Source of the DNA: Auanema rhodensis
Taxonomy: Eukaryota > Nematoda > Chromadorea > Rhabditida > Rhabditidae
NCBI GenBank assembly: GCA_964057225.1
Contig: CAXKVF010000076.1
Coordinates: forward strand, 1-64,000
Direction of reading: 5' to 3'
DNA: 64,000 nucleotides
Position 1 is the first letter of the stretch, and each line of letters starts with the position of its first letter. Below are positions 52,789-64,000 of this stretch, piece after piece. Position numbers and translations under genes: made by a program. The notes beneath the pieces were generated by a model. That model did not search any database. It was not told the origin of the DNA and saw only the letters and a program-made list of their open reading frames with translations.

Positions 52789-54900
52789 GTGAACTTTAAT
52801 TTATGCTAATTAAATGTACACGTGATGTGCACTTGGTATGTAACTCGCTTCACGTGAAAGATAAAGAGATGCGGTTTTCAAAATTAGATTCCTCATGTCT
52901 ATATTAGTCTAAAAACAAATTTTTATTGATATTGGTTCATGGTAACCATGACTTTGAAATTTACGTGAACTTTAATTTATGCTAATTAAATGTACACGTG
53001 ATGTGCACTTGGTATGTAACTCGCTTCACGTGAAAGATAAAGAGATGCGGTTTTCAAAATTAGATTCCCCATGTCCATATTAGTCTAAAAACAAATTTTT
53101 ATTGATATTGCTTCATGGTAACCATGACTTTGAAATTTACGTGAACTTTAATTTATGCTAATTAAATGTACACGTGATGTGCACTTGGTATGTAACTCGC
53201 TTCACGTGAAAGATAAAGAGATGCGGTTTTCAAAATTAGATTTCCCATGTCCATATTAGTCTCAACACAAATTTTTATTGATATTGCTTCATGGTAACCA
53301 TGACTTTGAAATTTACGTGAACTTTAATTTATGCTAATTAAATGTACACGTGATGTGCACTTGGTATGTAACTCGCTTCACGTGAAAGATAAAGAGATGC
53401 GGTTTGCAAAATTAGATTCCCCATGTCCATATTAGTCTAAAAACAAATTTTTATTGATATTGCTTCATGGTAACCATGACTTTGAAATTTACGTGAACTT
53501 TAATTTATGCTAATTAAATGTACACGTGATGTGCTCTTGGTATGTAACTCGCTTCACGTGAAAGATAAAGAAATGCGGTTTTCAAAATTAGATTCCCCAT
53601 GTCCATATTAGTCTAAAAACAAATTTTTATTGATATTGGTTCATGGTAACCATGACTTTGAAATTTACGTGAACTTCAATTTATGCTAATTAAATGTACA
53701 CGTGATGTGCACTTGGTATGTAACTCGCTTCACGTGAAAGATAAAGAGATGCGGTTTTCAAAATTAGATTCCCCATGTCCATATTAGTCTAAAAACAAAT
53801 TTTTATTGATATTGCTTCATGGTAACCATGACTTTGAAATTTACGTGAACTTTAATTTATGCTAATTAAATGTACACGTGATGTGCACTTGGTATGTAAC
53901 TCGCTTCACGTGAATGATAAAGAGATGCGGTTTTCAAAATTAGATTCCCCATGTCCATATTAGTCTAAAAACAAATTTTTATTGATATTGCTTCATGGTA
54001 ACCATGACTTTGAAATTTACGTGAACTTTAATTTATGCTAATTAAATGTACACGTGATGTGCACTTGGTATGTAACTCGCTCCACGTGAAAGATAAAGAG
54101 ATGCGGTTTTCAAAATTAGATTCCCCATGTCCATATTAGTCTAAAAACAAATTTTTATTGATATTGGTGCATGGTAACCATGACTTTGAAATTTACGTGA
54201 ACTTTAATTTATGCTAATTAAATGTACACGTGATGTGCACTTGGTATGTAACTCGCTTCACGTGAAAGATAAAGAGATGCGGTTTTCAAAATTAGATTCC
54301 CCATGTCCATATTAGTCTAAAAACAAATTTTTATTGATATTTGTGCATGGTAACCATGACTTTGAAATTTACGTGAACTTTAATTTATGCTAATTAAATG
54401 TACACGTGATGTGCACTTGGTATGTAACTCGCTTCACGTGAAAGATGAAGAGATGCGGTTTTCAAAATTAGATTCCCCATGTCCATATTAGTCTAAAAAC
54501 AAATTTTTATTGATATTGGTTCATGGTAACCATGACTTTGAAATTTACGTGAACTTTAATTTATGCTAATTAAATATACACGTGATGTGCACTTGGTATG
54601 TAACTCGCTTCACGTGAAAGATAAAGAGATGCGGTTTTCAAAATTAGATTCCCCATGTCCATATTAGTCTAAAAACAAATTTTTATTGATATTGGTGCAT
54701 GGTAACCATGACTTTGAAATTTACGTGAACTTTAATTTATGCTAATTAAATGTACACGTGATGTGCACTTGGTATGTAACTCGCTTCACGTGAAAGATAA
54801 AGAGATGCGGTTTTTAAAATTAGATTCCCCATGTCCATATTAGTCTAAAAACAAATTTTTATTGATATTGGTTCATGGTAACCATGACTTTGAAATTTAC
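52789..54900 (+). repeat. 12-unit block, copy 2 (23 monomers, 4048 bp, from copy 1)
   Basis: Repeats all twelve subtypes of the block at 48741 at an offset of exactly 4048 bp, for example GTCTCAACAC at 49211 and 53259 and GTGCTCTT at 49483 and 53531. Private changes here are GATTTCCC at about 53240 and ACTTCAATT at about 53674. The next unit (54901, GCGGATTT) differs from the one after copy 1. Confidence 0.88.
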
Positions 54901-57900
54901 GTGAACTTTAATTTATGCTAATTAAATGTACACGTGATGTGCACTTGGTATGTAACTCGCTTCACGTGAAAGATAAAGAGATGCGGATTTCAAAATTAGA
55001 TTCCCCATGTCCATATTAGTCTAAAAACAAATTTTTATTGATATTGCTTCATGGTAACCATGACTTTGAAATTTACGTGAACTTTAATTTATGCTAATTA
55101 AATGTACACGTGATGTGCTCTTGGTATGTAACTCGCTTCACGTGAAAGATAAAGAAATGCGGTTTTCAAAATTAGATTCCCCATGTCCATATTAGTCTAA
55201 AAACAAATTTTTATTGATATTGGTTCATGGTAACCATGACTTTGAAATTTACGTGAACTTTAATTTATGCTAATTAAATGTACACGTGATGTGCACTTGG
55301 TATGTAACTCGCTTCACGTGAAAGATAAAGAGATGCGGTTTTCAAAATTAGATTCCCCATGTCCATATTAGTCTCAACACAAATTTTTATTGATATTGCT
55401 TCATGGTAACCATGACTTTGAAATTTACGTGAACTTTAATTTATGCTAATTAAATGTACACGTGATGTGCACTTGGTATGTAACTCGCTTCACGTGAAAG
55501 ATAAAGAGATGCGGTTTGCAAAATTAGATTCCCCATGTCCATATTAGTCTAAAAACAAATTTTTATTGATATTGCTTCATGGTAACCATGACTTTGAAAT
55601 TTACGTGAACTTTAATTTATGCTAATTAAATGTACACGTGATGTGCTCTTGGTATGTAACTCGCTTCACGTGAAAGATAAAGAAATGCGGTTTTCAAAAT
55701 TAGATTCCCCATGTCCATATTAGTCTAAAAACAAATTTTTATTGATATTGGTTCATGGTAACCATGACTTTGAAATTTACGTGAACTTTAATTTATGCTA
55801 ATTAAATGTACACGTGATGTGCACTTGGTATGTAACTCGCTTCACGTGAAAGATAAAGAGATGCGGTTTTCAAAATTAGATTCCCCATGTCCATATTAGT
55901 CTAAAAACAAATTTTTATTGATATTGCTTCATGGTAACCATGACTTTGAAATTTACGTGAACTTTAATTTATGCTAATTAAATGTACACGTGATGTGCAC
56001 TTGGTATGTAACTCGCTTCACGTGAATGATAAAGAGATGCGGTTTTCAAAATTAGATTCCCCATGTCCATATTAGTCTAAAAACAAATTTTTATTGATAT
56101 TGCTTCATGGTAACCATGACTTTGAAATTTACGTGAACTTTAATTTATGCTAATTAAATGTACACGTGATGTGCACTTGGTATGTAACTCGCTCCACGTG
56201 AAAGATAAAGAGATGCGGTTTCCAAAATTAGATTCCCCATGTCCATATTAGTCTAAAAACAAATTTTTATTGATATTGGTGCATGGTAACCATGACTTTG
56301 AAATTTACGTGAACTTTAATTTATGCTAATTAAATGTACACGTGATGTGCACTTGGTATGTAACTCGCTTCACGTGAAAGATAAAGAGATGCGGTTTTCA
56401 AAATTAGATTCCCCATGTCCATATTAGTCTAAAAACAAATTTTTATTGATATTTGTGCATGGTAACCATGACTTTGAAATTTACGTGAACTTTAATTTAT
56501 GCTAATTAAATGTACACGTGATGTGCACTTGGTATGTAACTCGCTTCACGTGAAAGATGAAGAGATGCGGTTTTCAAAATTAGATTCCCCATGTCCATAT
56601 TAGTCTAAAAACAAATTTTTATTGATATTGGTTCATGGTAACCATGACTTTGAAATTTACGTGAACTTTAATTTATGCTAATTAAATGTACACGTGATGT
56701 GCACTTGGTATGTAACTCGCTTCACGTGAAAGATAAAGAAATGCGGTTTTCAAAATTAGATTCCCCATGTCCATATTAGTCTAAAAACAAATTTTTATTG
56801 ATATTGGTTCATGGTAACCATGACTTTGAAATTTACGTGAACTTTAATTTATGCTAATTAAATGTACACGTGATGTGCACTTGGTATGTAACTCGCTTCA
56901 CGTGAAAGATAAAGAGATGCGGTTTTCAAAATTAGATTCCCCATGTCCATATTAGTCTAAAAACAAATTTTTATTGATATTGCTTCATGGTAACCATGAC
57001 TTTGAAATTTACGTGAACTTTAATTTATGCTAATTAAATGTACACGTGATGTGCACTTGGTATGTAACTCGCTTCACGTGAATGATAAAGAGATGCGGTT
57101 TTCAAAATTAGATTCCCCATGTCCATATTAGTCTAAAAACAAATTTTTATTGATATTGCTTCATGGTAACCATGACTTTGAAATTTACGTGAACTTTAAT
57201 TTATGCTAATTAAATGTACACGTGATGTGCACTTGGTATGTAACTCGCTCCACGTGAAAGATAAAGAGATGCGGTTTCCAAAATTAGATTCCCCATGTCC
57301 ATATTAGTCTAAAAACAAATTTTTATTGATATTGGTGCATGGTAACCATGACTTTGAAATTTACGTGAACTTTAATTTATGCTAATTAAATGTACACGTG
57401 ATGTGCACTTGGTATGTAACTCGCTTCACGTGAAAGATAAAGAGATGCGGTTTTCAAAATTAGATTCCCCATGTCCATATTAGTCTAAAAACAAATTTTT
57501 ATTGATATTTGTGCATGGTAACCATGACTTTGAAATTTACGTGAACTTTAATTTATGCTAATTAAATGTACACGTGATGTGCACTTGGTATGTAACTCGC
57601 TTCACGTGAAAGATGAAGAGATGCGGTTTTCAAAATTAGATTCCCCATGTCCATATTAGTCTAAAAACAAATTTTTATTGATATTGGTTCATGGTAACCA
57701 TGACTTTGAAATTTACGTGAACTTTAATTTATGCTAATTAAATATACACGTGATGTGCACTTGGTATGTAACTCGCTTCACGTGAAAGATAAAGAGATGC
57801 GGTTTTCAAAATTAGATTCCCCATGTCCATATTAGTCTAAAAACAAATTTTTATTGATATTGGTGCATGGTAACCATGACTTTGAAATTTACGTGAACTT

Positions 57901-58068
57901 TAATTTATGCTAATTAAATGTACACGTGATGTGCACTTGGTATGTAACTCGCTTCACGTGAAAGATAAAGAGATGCGGTTTTTAAAATTAGATTCCCCAT
58001 GTCCATATTAGTCTAAAAACAAATTTTTATTGATATTGGTTCATGGTAACCATGACTTTGAAATTTAC
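54901..58068 (+). repeat. Partial copies 3 and 4 of the 12-unit block
   Basis: Copy 3 (55253-56660) restarts at the GTCTCAACAC unit, 2112 bp (12 monomers) after copy 2, and continues to the GATG unit. Copy 4 restarts at the GTGAATGAT unit (57013), 1056 bp (6 monomers) after that unit in copy 3, and runs to the GGTTTTTA unit (57893). Copies 3 and 4 share a change absent from copies 1 and 2: CTCCACGTG now comes with GGTTTCCA (56220, 57276). Copy 4 therefore came from copy 3, giving a relative order of events. Confidence 0.85.
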
Positions 58069-58420
58069 GTGAACTTTAATTTATGCTAATTAAATGTACA
58101 CGTGATGTGCACTTGGTATGTAACTCGCTTCACGTGAAAGATAAAGAGATGCGGATTTCAAAATTAGATTCCCCATGTCCATATTAGTCTAAAAACAAAT
58201 TTTTATTGATATTGGTTCATGGTAACCATGACTTTGAAATTTACGTGAACTTTAATTTATGCTAATTAAATGTACACGTGATGTGCACTTGGTATGTAAC
58301 TCGCTTCACGTGAAAGATAAAGAGATGCGGTTTTCAAAATTAGATTCCCCATGTCCATATTAGTCTAAAAACAAATTTTTATTGATATTGGTTCATGGTA
58401 ACCATGACTTTGAAATTTAC

Positions 58421-59828
58421 GTGAACTTTAATTTATGCTAATTAAATGTACACGTGATGTGCACTTGGTATGTAACTCGCTTCACGTGAAAGATAAAGAG
58501 ATGCGGTTTTCAAAATTAGATTCCCCATGTCCATATTAGTCTAAAAACAAATTTTTATTGATATTGGTTCATGGTAACCATGACTTTGAATTTTACGTGA
58601 ACTTTAATTTATGCTAATTAAATGTACACGTGATGTGCACTTGGTATGTAACTCGCTTCACGTGAAAGATAAAGAGATGCGGTTTCCAAAATTAGATTCC
58701 CCATGTCCATATTAGTCTAAAAACAAATTTTTATTGATATTGGTTCATGGTAACCATGACTTTGAAATTTACGTGAACTTTAATTAATGCTAATTAAATG
58801 TACACGTGATGTGCACTTGGTATGTAACTCGCTTCACGTGAAAGATAAAGAGATGCGGTTTTCAAAATTAGATTCCCCATGTCCATATTAGTCTAAAAAC
58901 AAATTTTTATTGATATTGCTTCATGGTAACCATGACTTTGAAATTTACGTGAACTTTAATTTATGCTAATTAAATGTACACGTGATGTGCACTTGGTATG
59001 TAACTCGCTTCACGTGAAAGATAAAGAGATGCAGTTTTCAAAATTAGATTCCCCATGTCCATATTAGTCTAAAAACAAATTTTTATTGATATTGCTTCAT
59101 GGTAACCATGACTTTGAAATTTACGTGAACTTTAATTTATGCTAATTAAATGTACACGTGATGTGCACTTGGTATGTAACTCGCTTCACGTGAAAGATAA
59201 AGAGATGCGGTTTTCAAAATTAGATTCCCCATGTCCATATTAGTCTAAAAACAAATTTTTATTGATATTGCTTCATGGTAACCATGACTTTGAAATTTAC
59301 GTGAACTTTAATTTATGCTAATTAAATGTACACGTGATGTGCACTTGGTATGTAACTCGCTTCACGTGAAAGATAAAGAGATGCGGTTTTTAAAATTAGA
59401 TTCCTCATGTCCATATTAGTCTAAAAACAAATTTTTATTGATATTGGTGCATGGTAACCATGACTTTGAAATTTACGTGAACTTTAATTTATGCTAATTA
59501 AATGTACACGTGATGTGCACTTGGTATGTAACTCGCTTCACGTGAAAGATAAAGAGATGCGGTTTTCAAAATTAGATTCCCCATGTCCATATTAGTCTAA
59601 AAACAAATTTTTATTGATATTGGTGAATGGTAACCATGACTTTGAAATTTACGTGAACTTTAATTTATGCTAATTAAATGTACACGTGATGTGCACTTGG
59701 TATGTAACTCGCTTCACGTGAAAGATAAAGAGATGCAGTTTTCAAAATCAGATTCCCCATGTCCATATTAGTCTAAAAACAAATTTTTATTGATATTGGT
59801 TCATGGTAACCATGACTTTGAAATTTAC
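58421..59828 (+). repeat. 8-unit block, downstream copy
   Basis: Matches 51205-52612 in subtype order at a 7216-bp offset; the GCAGTT unit at 58949 ends in GCTTCAT here but GGTTCAT in the upstream copy. The offset of 41 monomers equals 23 + 12 + 6, the three steps separating the intervening 12-unit blocks. Confidence 0.86.
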
Positions 59829-61236
59829 GTGAACTTTAATTTATGCTAATTAAATGTACACGTGATGTGCACTTGGTATGTAACTCGCTTCACGTGAAAG
59901 ATAAAGAGATGCGGTTTTCAAAATTAGATTCCCCATGTCCATATTAGTCTAAAAACAAATTTTTATTGATATTAGTTCATGGTAACCATGACTTTGAAAT
60001 TTACGTGAACTTTAATTTATGCTAATTAAATGTACACGTGATGTGCACTTGGTATGTAACTCGCTTCACGTGAAAGATAAAGAGATGCGGTTTTCAAAAT
60101 TAGATTCCCCATGTCCATATTAGTCTAAAAACAAATTTTTATTGATATTGGTTCATGGTAACCATGACTTTGAAATTTACGTGAACTTTAATTTATGCTA
60201 ATTAAATGTACACGTGATGTGCACTTGGTATGTAACTCGCTTCACGTGAAAGAAAAAGAGATGCGGTTTTCAAAATTAGATTCCCCATGTCCATATTAGT
60301 CTAAAAACAAATTTTTATTGATATTGGTGCATGGTAACCATGACTTTGAAATTTACGTGAACTTTAATTTATGCTAATTAAATGTACACGTGATGTGCAC
60401 TTGGTATGTAACTCGCTTCACGTGAAAGATGAAGAGATGCGGTTTTCAAAATTAGATTCCCCATGTCCATATTAGTCTAAAAACAAATTTTTATTGATAT
60501 TGGTTCATGGTAACCATGACTTTGAAATTTACGTGAACTTTAATTTATGCTAATTAAATGTACACGTGATGTGCACTTGGTATGTAACTCGCTTCACGTG
60601 AAAGATAAAGAGATGCGGTTTTCAAAATTAGATTCCCCATGTCCATATTAGTCTAAAAACAAATTTTTATTGATATTGCTTCATGGTAACCATGACTTTG
60701 AAATTTACGTGAACTTTAATTTATGCTAATTAAATGTACACGTGATGTGCACTTGGTATGTAACTCGCTTCACGTGAAAGATAAAGAGATGCGGTTTTCA
60801 AAATTAGATTCCTCATGTCCATATTAGTCTAAAAACAAATTTTTATTGATATTGGTGCATGGTAACCATGACTTTGAAATTTACGTGAACTTTAATTTAT
60901 GCTAATTAAATGTACACGTGATGTGCACTTGGTATGTAACTCGCTTCACGTGAAAGATAAAGAGATGCGGTTTTCAAAATTAGATTCCCCATGTCCATAT
61001 TAGTCTAAAAACAAATTTTTATTGATATTGGTGCATGGTAACCATGACTTTGAAATTTACGTGAACTTTAATTTATGCTAATTAAATGTACACGTGATGT
61101 GCACTTGGTATGTAACTCGCTTCACGTGAAAGATGAAGAGATGCGGTTTTCAAAATTAGATTCCCCATGTCCATATTAGTCTAAAAACAAATTTTTATTG
61201 ATATTGGTTCATGGTAACCATGACTTTGAAATTTAC

Positions 61237-62644
61237 GTGAACTTTAATTTATGCTAATTAAATGTACACGTGATGTGCACTTGGTATGTAACTCGCTTCA
61301 CGTGAAAGATAAAGAGATGCGGTTTTCAAAATTAGATTCCCCATGTCCATATTAGTCTAAAAACAAATTTTTATTGATATTAGTTCATGGTAACCATGAC
61401 TTTGAAATTTACGTGAACTTTAATTTATGCTAATTAAATGTACACGTGATGTGCACTTGGTATGTAACTCGCTTCACGTGAAAGATAAAGAGATGCGGTT
61501 TTCAAAATTAGATTCCCCATGTCCATATTAGTCTAAAAACAAATTTTTATTGATATTGGTTCATGGTAACCATGACTTTGAAATTTACGTGAACTTTAAT
61601 TTATGCTAATTAAATGTACACGTGATGTGCACCTGGTATGTAACTCGCTTCACGTGAAAGATAAAGAGATGCGGTTTTCAAAATTAGATTCCCCATGTCC
61701 ATATTAGTCTAAAAACAAATCTTTATTGATATTGCTTCATGGTAACCATGACTTTGAAATTTACGTGAACTTTAATTTATGCTAATTAAATGTACACGTG
61801 ATGTGCACTTGGTATGTAACTCGCTTCACGTGAAAGATAAAGAGATGCGGTTTTCAAAATTAGATTCCCCATGTCCATATTAGTCTAAAAACAAATTTTT
61901 ATTGATATTGGTTCATGGTAACCATGACTTTGAAATTTACGTGAACTTTAATTTATGCTAATTAAATGTACACGTGATGTGCACTTGGTATGTAACTCGC
62001 TTCACGTGAAAGATAAAGAGATGCGGTTTTCAAAATTAGATTCCCCATGTCCATATTAGTCTAAAAACAAATTTTTATTGATATTAGTTCATGGTAACCA
62101 TGACTTTGAAATTTACGTGAACTTTAATTTATGCTAATTAAATGTACACGTGATGTGCACTTGGTATGTAACTCGCTTCACGTGAAAGATAAAGAGATGC
62201 GGTTTTCAAAATTAGATTCCCCATGTCCATATTAGTCTAAAAACAAATTTTTATTGATATTGGTTCATGGTAACCATGACTTTGAAATTTACGTGAACTT
62301 TAATTTATGCTAATTAAATGTACACGTGATGTGCACTTGGTATGTAACTCGCTTCACGTGAAAGATAAAGAGATGCGGTTTTCAAAATTAGATTCCCCAT
62401 GTCCATATTAGTCTAAAAACAAATTTTTATTGATATTAGTTCATGGTAACCATGACTTTGAAATTTACGTGAACTTTAATTTATGCTAATTAAATGTACA
62501 CGTGATGTGCACTTGGTATGTAACTCGCTTCATGTGAAAGATAAAGAGATGCGGTTTTCAAAATTAGATTCCCCATGTCCATATTAGTCTAAAAACAAAT
62601 TTTTATTGATATTGGTTCATGGTAACCATGACTTTGAAATTTAC
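61237..62644 (+). repeat. Alternating AGTTCAT/GGTTCAT dimer zone
   Basis: Units at 61237, 61941 and 62293 end in AGTTCAT, alternating mostly with plain GGTTCAT units, similar to 45045-46100. Single private changes here include GCACCTGG (61629), AAATCTTTATT (61718) and CATGTGAAAG (62531). Confidence 0.6.
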
Positions 62645-63876
62645 GTGAACTTTAATTTATGCTAATTAAATGTACACGTGATGTGCACTTGGTATGTAAC
62701 TCGCTTCACGTGAAAGATAAAGAGATGCGGTTTTCAAAATTAGATTCCCCATGTCCATATTAGTCTAAAAACAAATTTTTATTGATATTGCTTCATGGTA
62801 ACCATGACTTTGAAATTTACGTGAACTTTAATTTATGCTAATTAAATGTACACGTGATGTGCACTTGGTATGTAACTCGCTTCACGTGAAAGATAAAGAG
62901 ATGCGGTTTTCAAAATTAGATTCCCCATGTCCATATTAGTCTAAAAACAAATTTTTATTGATATTGGTTCATGGTAACCATGACTTTGAAATTTACGTGA
63001 ACTTTAATTTATGCTAATTAAATGTACACGTGATGTGCACTTGGTATGTAACTCGCTTCACGTGAAAGATAAAGAGATGCTGTTTTCAAAATTAGATTCC
63101 CCATGTCCGTATTAGTCTAAAAACAAATTTTTATTGATATTGCTTCATGGTAACCATGACTTTGAAATTTACGTGAACTTTAATTTATGCTAATTAAATG
63201 TACACGTGATGTGCACTTGGTATGTAACTCGCTTCACGTGAAAGATAAAGAGATGCGGTTTTCAAAATTAGATTCCTCATGTCCATATTAGTCTAAAAAC
63301 AAATTTTTATTGATATTGGTGCATGGTAACCATGACTTTGAAATTTACGTGAACTTTAATTTATGCTAATTAAATGTACACGTGATGTGCACTTGGTATG
63401 TAACTCGCTTCACGTGAAAGATAAAGAGATGCGGTTTTCAAAATTAGATTCCCCATGTCCATATTAGTCTAAAAACAAATTTTTATTGATATTGGTGAAT
63501 GGTAACCATGACTTTGAAATTTACGTGAACTTTAATTTATGCTAATTAAATGTACACGTGATGTGCACTTGGTATGTAACTCGCTTCACGTGAAAGATGA
63601 AGAGATGCGGTTTTCAAAATTAGATTCCTCATGTCCATATTAGTCTAAAAACAAATTTTTATTGATATTGGTTCATGGTAACCATGACTTTGAAATTTAC
63701 GTGAACTTTAATTTATGCTAATTAAATGTACACGTGATGTGCACTTGGTATGTAACTCGCTTCACGTGAAAGATAAAGAGATGCGGTTTTCAAAATTAGA
63801 TTCCCCATGTCCATATTAGTCTAAAAACAAATTTTTATTGATATTGGTACATGGTAACCATGACTTTGAAATTTAC

Positions 63877-64000
63877 GTGAACTTTAATTTATGCTAATTA
63901 AATGTACACGTGATGTGCACTTGGTATGTAACTCGCTTCACGTGAAAGATAAAGAGATTCGGTTTTCAAAATTAGATTCCCCATGTCCATATTAGTCTAG
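63877..64000 (+). repeat. Terminal partial monomer (124 bp)
   Basis: The last unit carries GAGATTCGG, as at 48037, and stops at monomer position 124. The final base is G where every other unit I checked has A (GTCTAG against GTCTAAAAAC). This may be a private substitution or the first base of a different junction; one base cannot tell. Confidence 0.9.

Larger units (their letters stand above)
11287..64000 (+). repeat. 176-bp satellite array, right segment (298 full units plus flanking partial units)
   Basis: The same satellite resumes at monomer position 32, directly after the insertion, and runs to the window end. Unit starts fall at 11432 + 176n until 30440, then shift by one base at each of three 1-bp deletions; the last unit starts at 63877. 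That is 298 complete units in 52445 bp, matching 298 x 176 minus 3. Orientation never changes and no foreign sequence interrupts it. Subtype composition changes along the array: GTGACTCGC (A54G) occurs only near 11.4-15.9 kb, GGTTAAT units fill 11.8-19.7 kb, ATGTGG and GCTTCAT units dominate 20-36 kb, GAAAAAG units lie at 41.5-46.4 kb and 60.2 kb, and GCTCTT, GAATGAT and GCTCC units occur only at 49-57 kb. The stretch holds no genes. Both ends of the window lie inside the array, so its true size is unknown. Confidence 0.99.

Noticed and set aside
1-64000. Ribosomal DNA intergenic-spacer repeat
   Set aside because: No rRNA gene or rRNA-like segment occurs anywhere in 64 kb.
1-64000. Protein-coding tandem repeat or satellite-encoded gene
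   Set aside because: Unit length is not a multiple of three and stops close all frames; no satellite-only open frame of notable length exists.

Overview
This window is almost entirely one AT-rich satellite DNA. A 176-bp monomer (about 32% G+C by hand count) repeats head-to-tail from base 1 to base 64000, always in the same orientation. It is interrupted once, by an 866-bp insertion at 10421-11286. Counting phase from the repeated GTGAAC start gives 59 complete units before the insertion, one unit split by it, 298 complete units after it, and a final partial unit of 124 bp. Over the whole length I find only three length changes, each a 1-bp loss in the same T-run (units at 30440, 30967 and 34486).

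The insertion is a 5'-truncated non-LTR (LINE-type) retrotransposon on the minus strand. It is flanked by a 5-bp target-site duplication (ACGTG). It keeps only the last ~121 codons of the reverse-transcriptase ORF, with the post-RT C-terminal tail typical of CR1/Jockey-type elements, plus ~500 bp of 3' region. It has no poly(A) tail or simple-repeat tail.

The array has clear multi-scale structure. About ten diagnostic substitutions mark monomer subtypes, and their order repeats with periods of 2, 3, 4-5, 6, 8, 10, 12, 16, 17, 20, 23 and 41 monomers in different zones. The clearest cases are two adjacent 16-mers (20584-26215), two 20-mer-spaced copies of a 19-unit block (from 30967 and 34486), an 8-mer pair (37301-40116) and a 12-unit block seen four times whole or in part (48741-58068). 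The offsets 23+12+6 add up exactly to the 41-unit offset of another block. This is the pattern expected of repeated local amplification, as in higher-order repeats of centromeric or heterochromatic satellites.

The host is a eukaryote, because of the megasatellite structure and the LINE remnant, and probably an invertebrate animal (inference). CpG is not depleted in the monomer (5 seen, about 4.4 expected), which argues against heavy germline CpG methylation. I do not recognise the satellite and cannot name the species. There are no host genes, RNA genes, CRISPR arrays or intact mobile elements. Each monomer carries two CACGTG boxes and a 15-bp near-palindrome next to its most variable site. 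Those conserved elements, the nucleosome-like length and the nested higher-order structure make a centromeric or pericentromeric role plausible but unproven.
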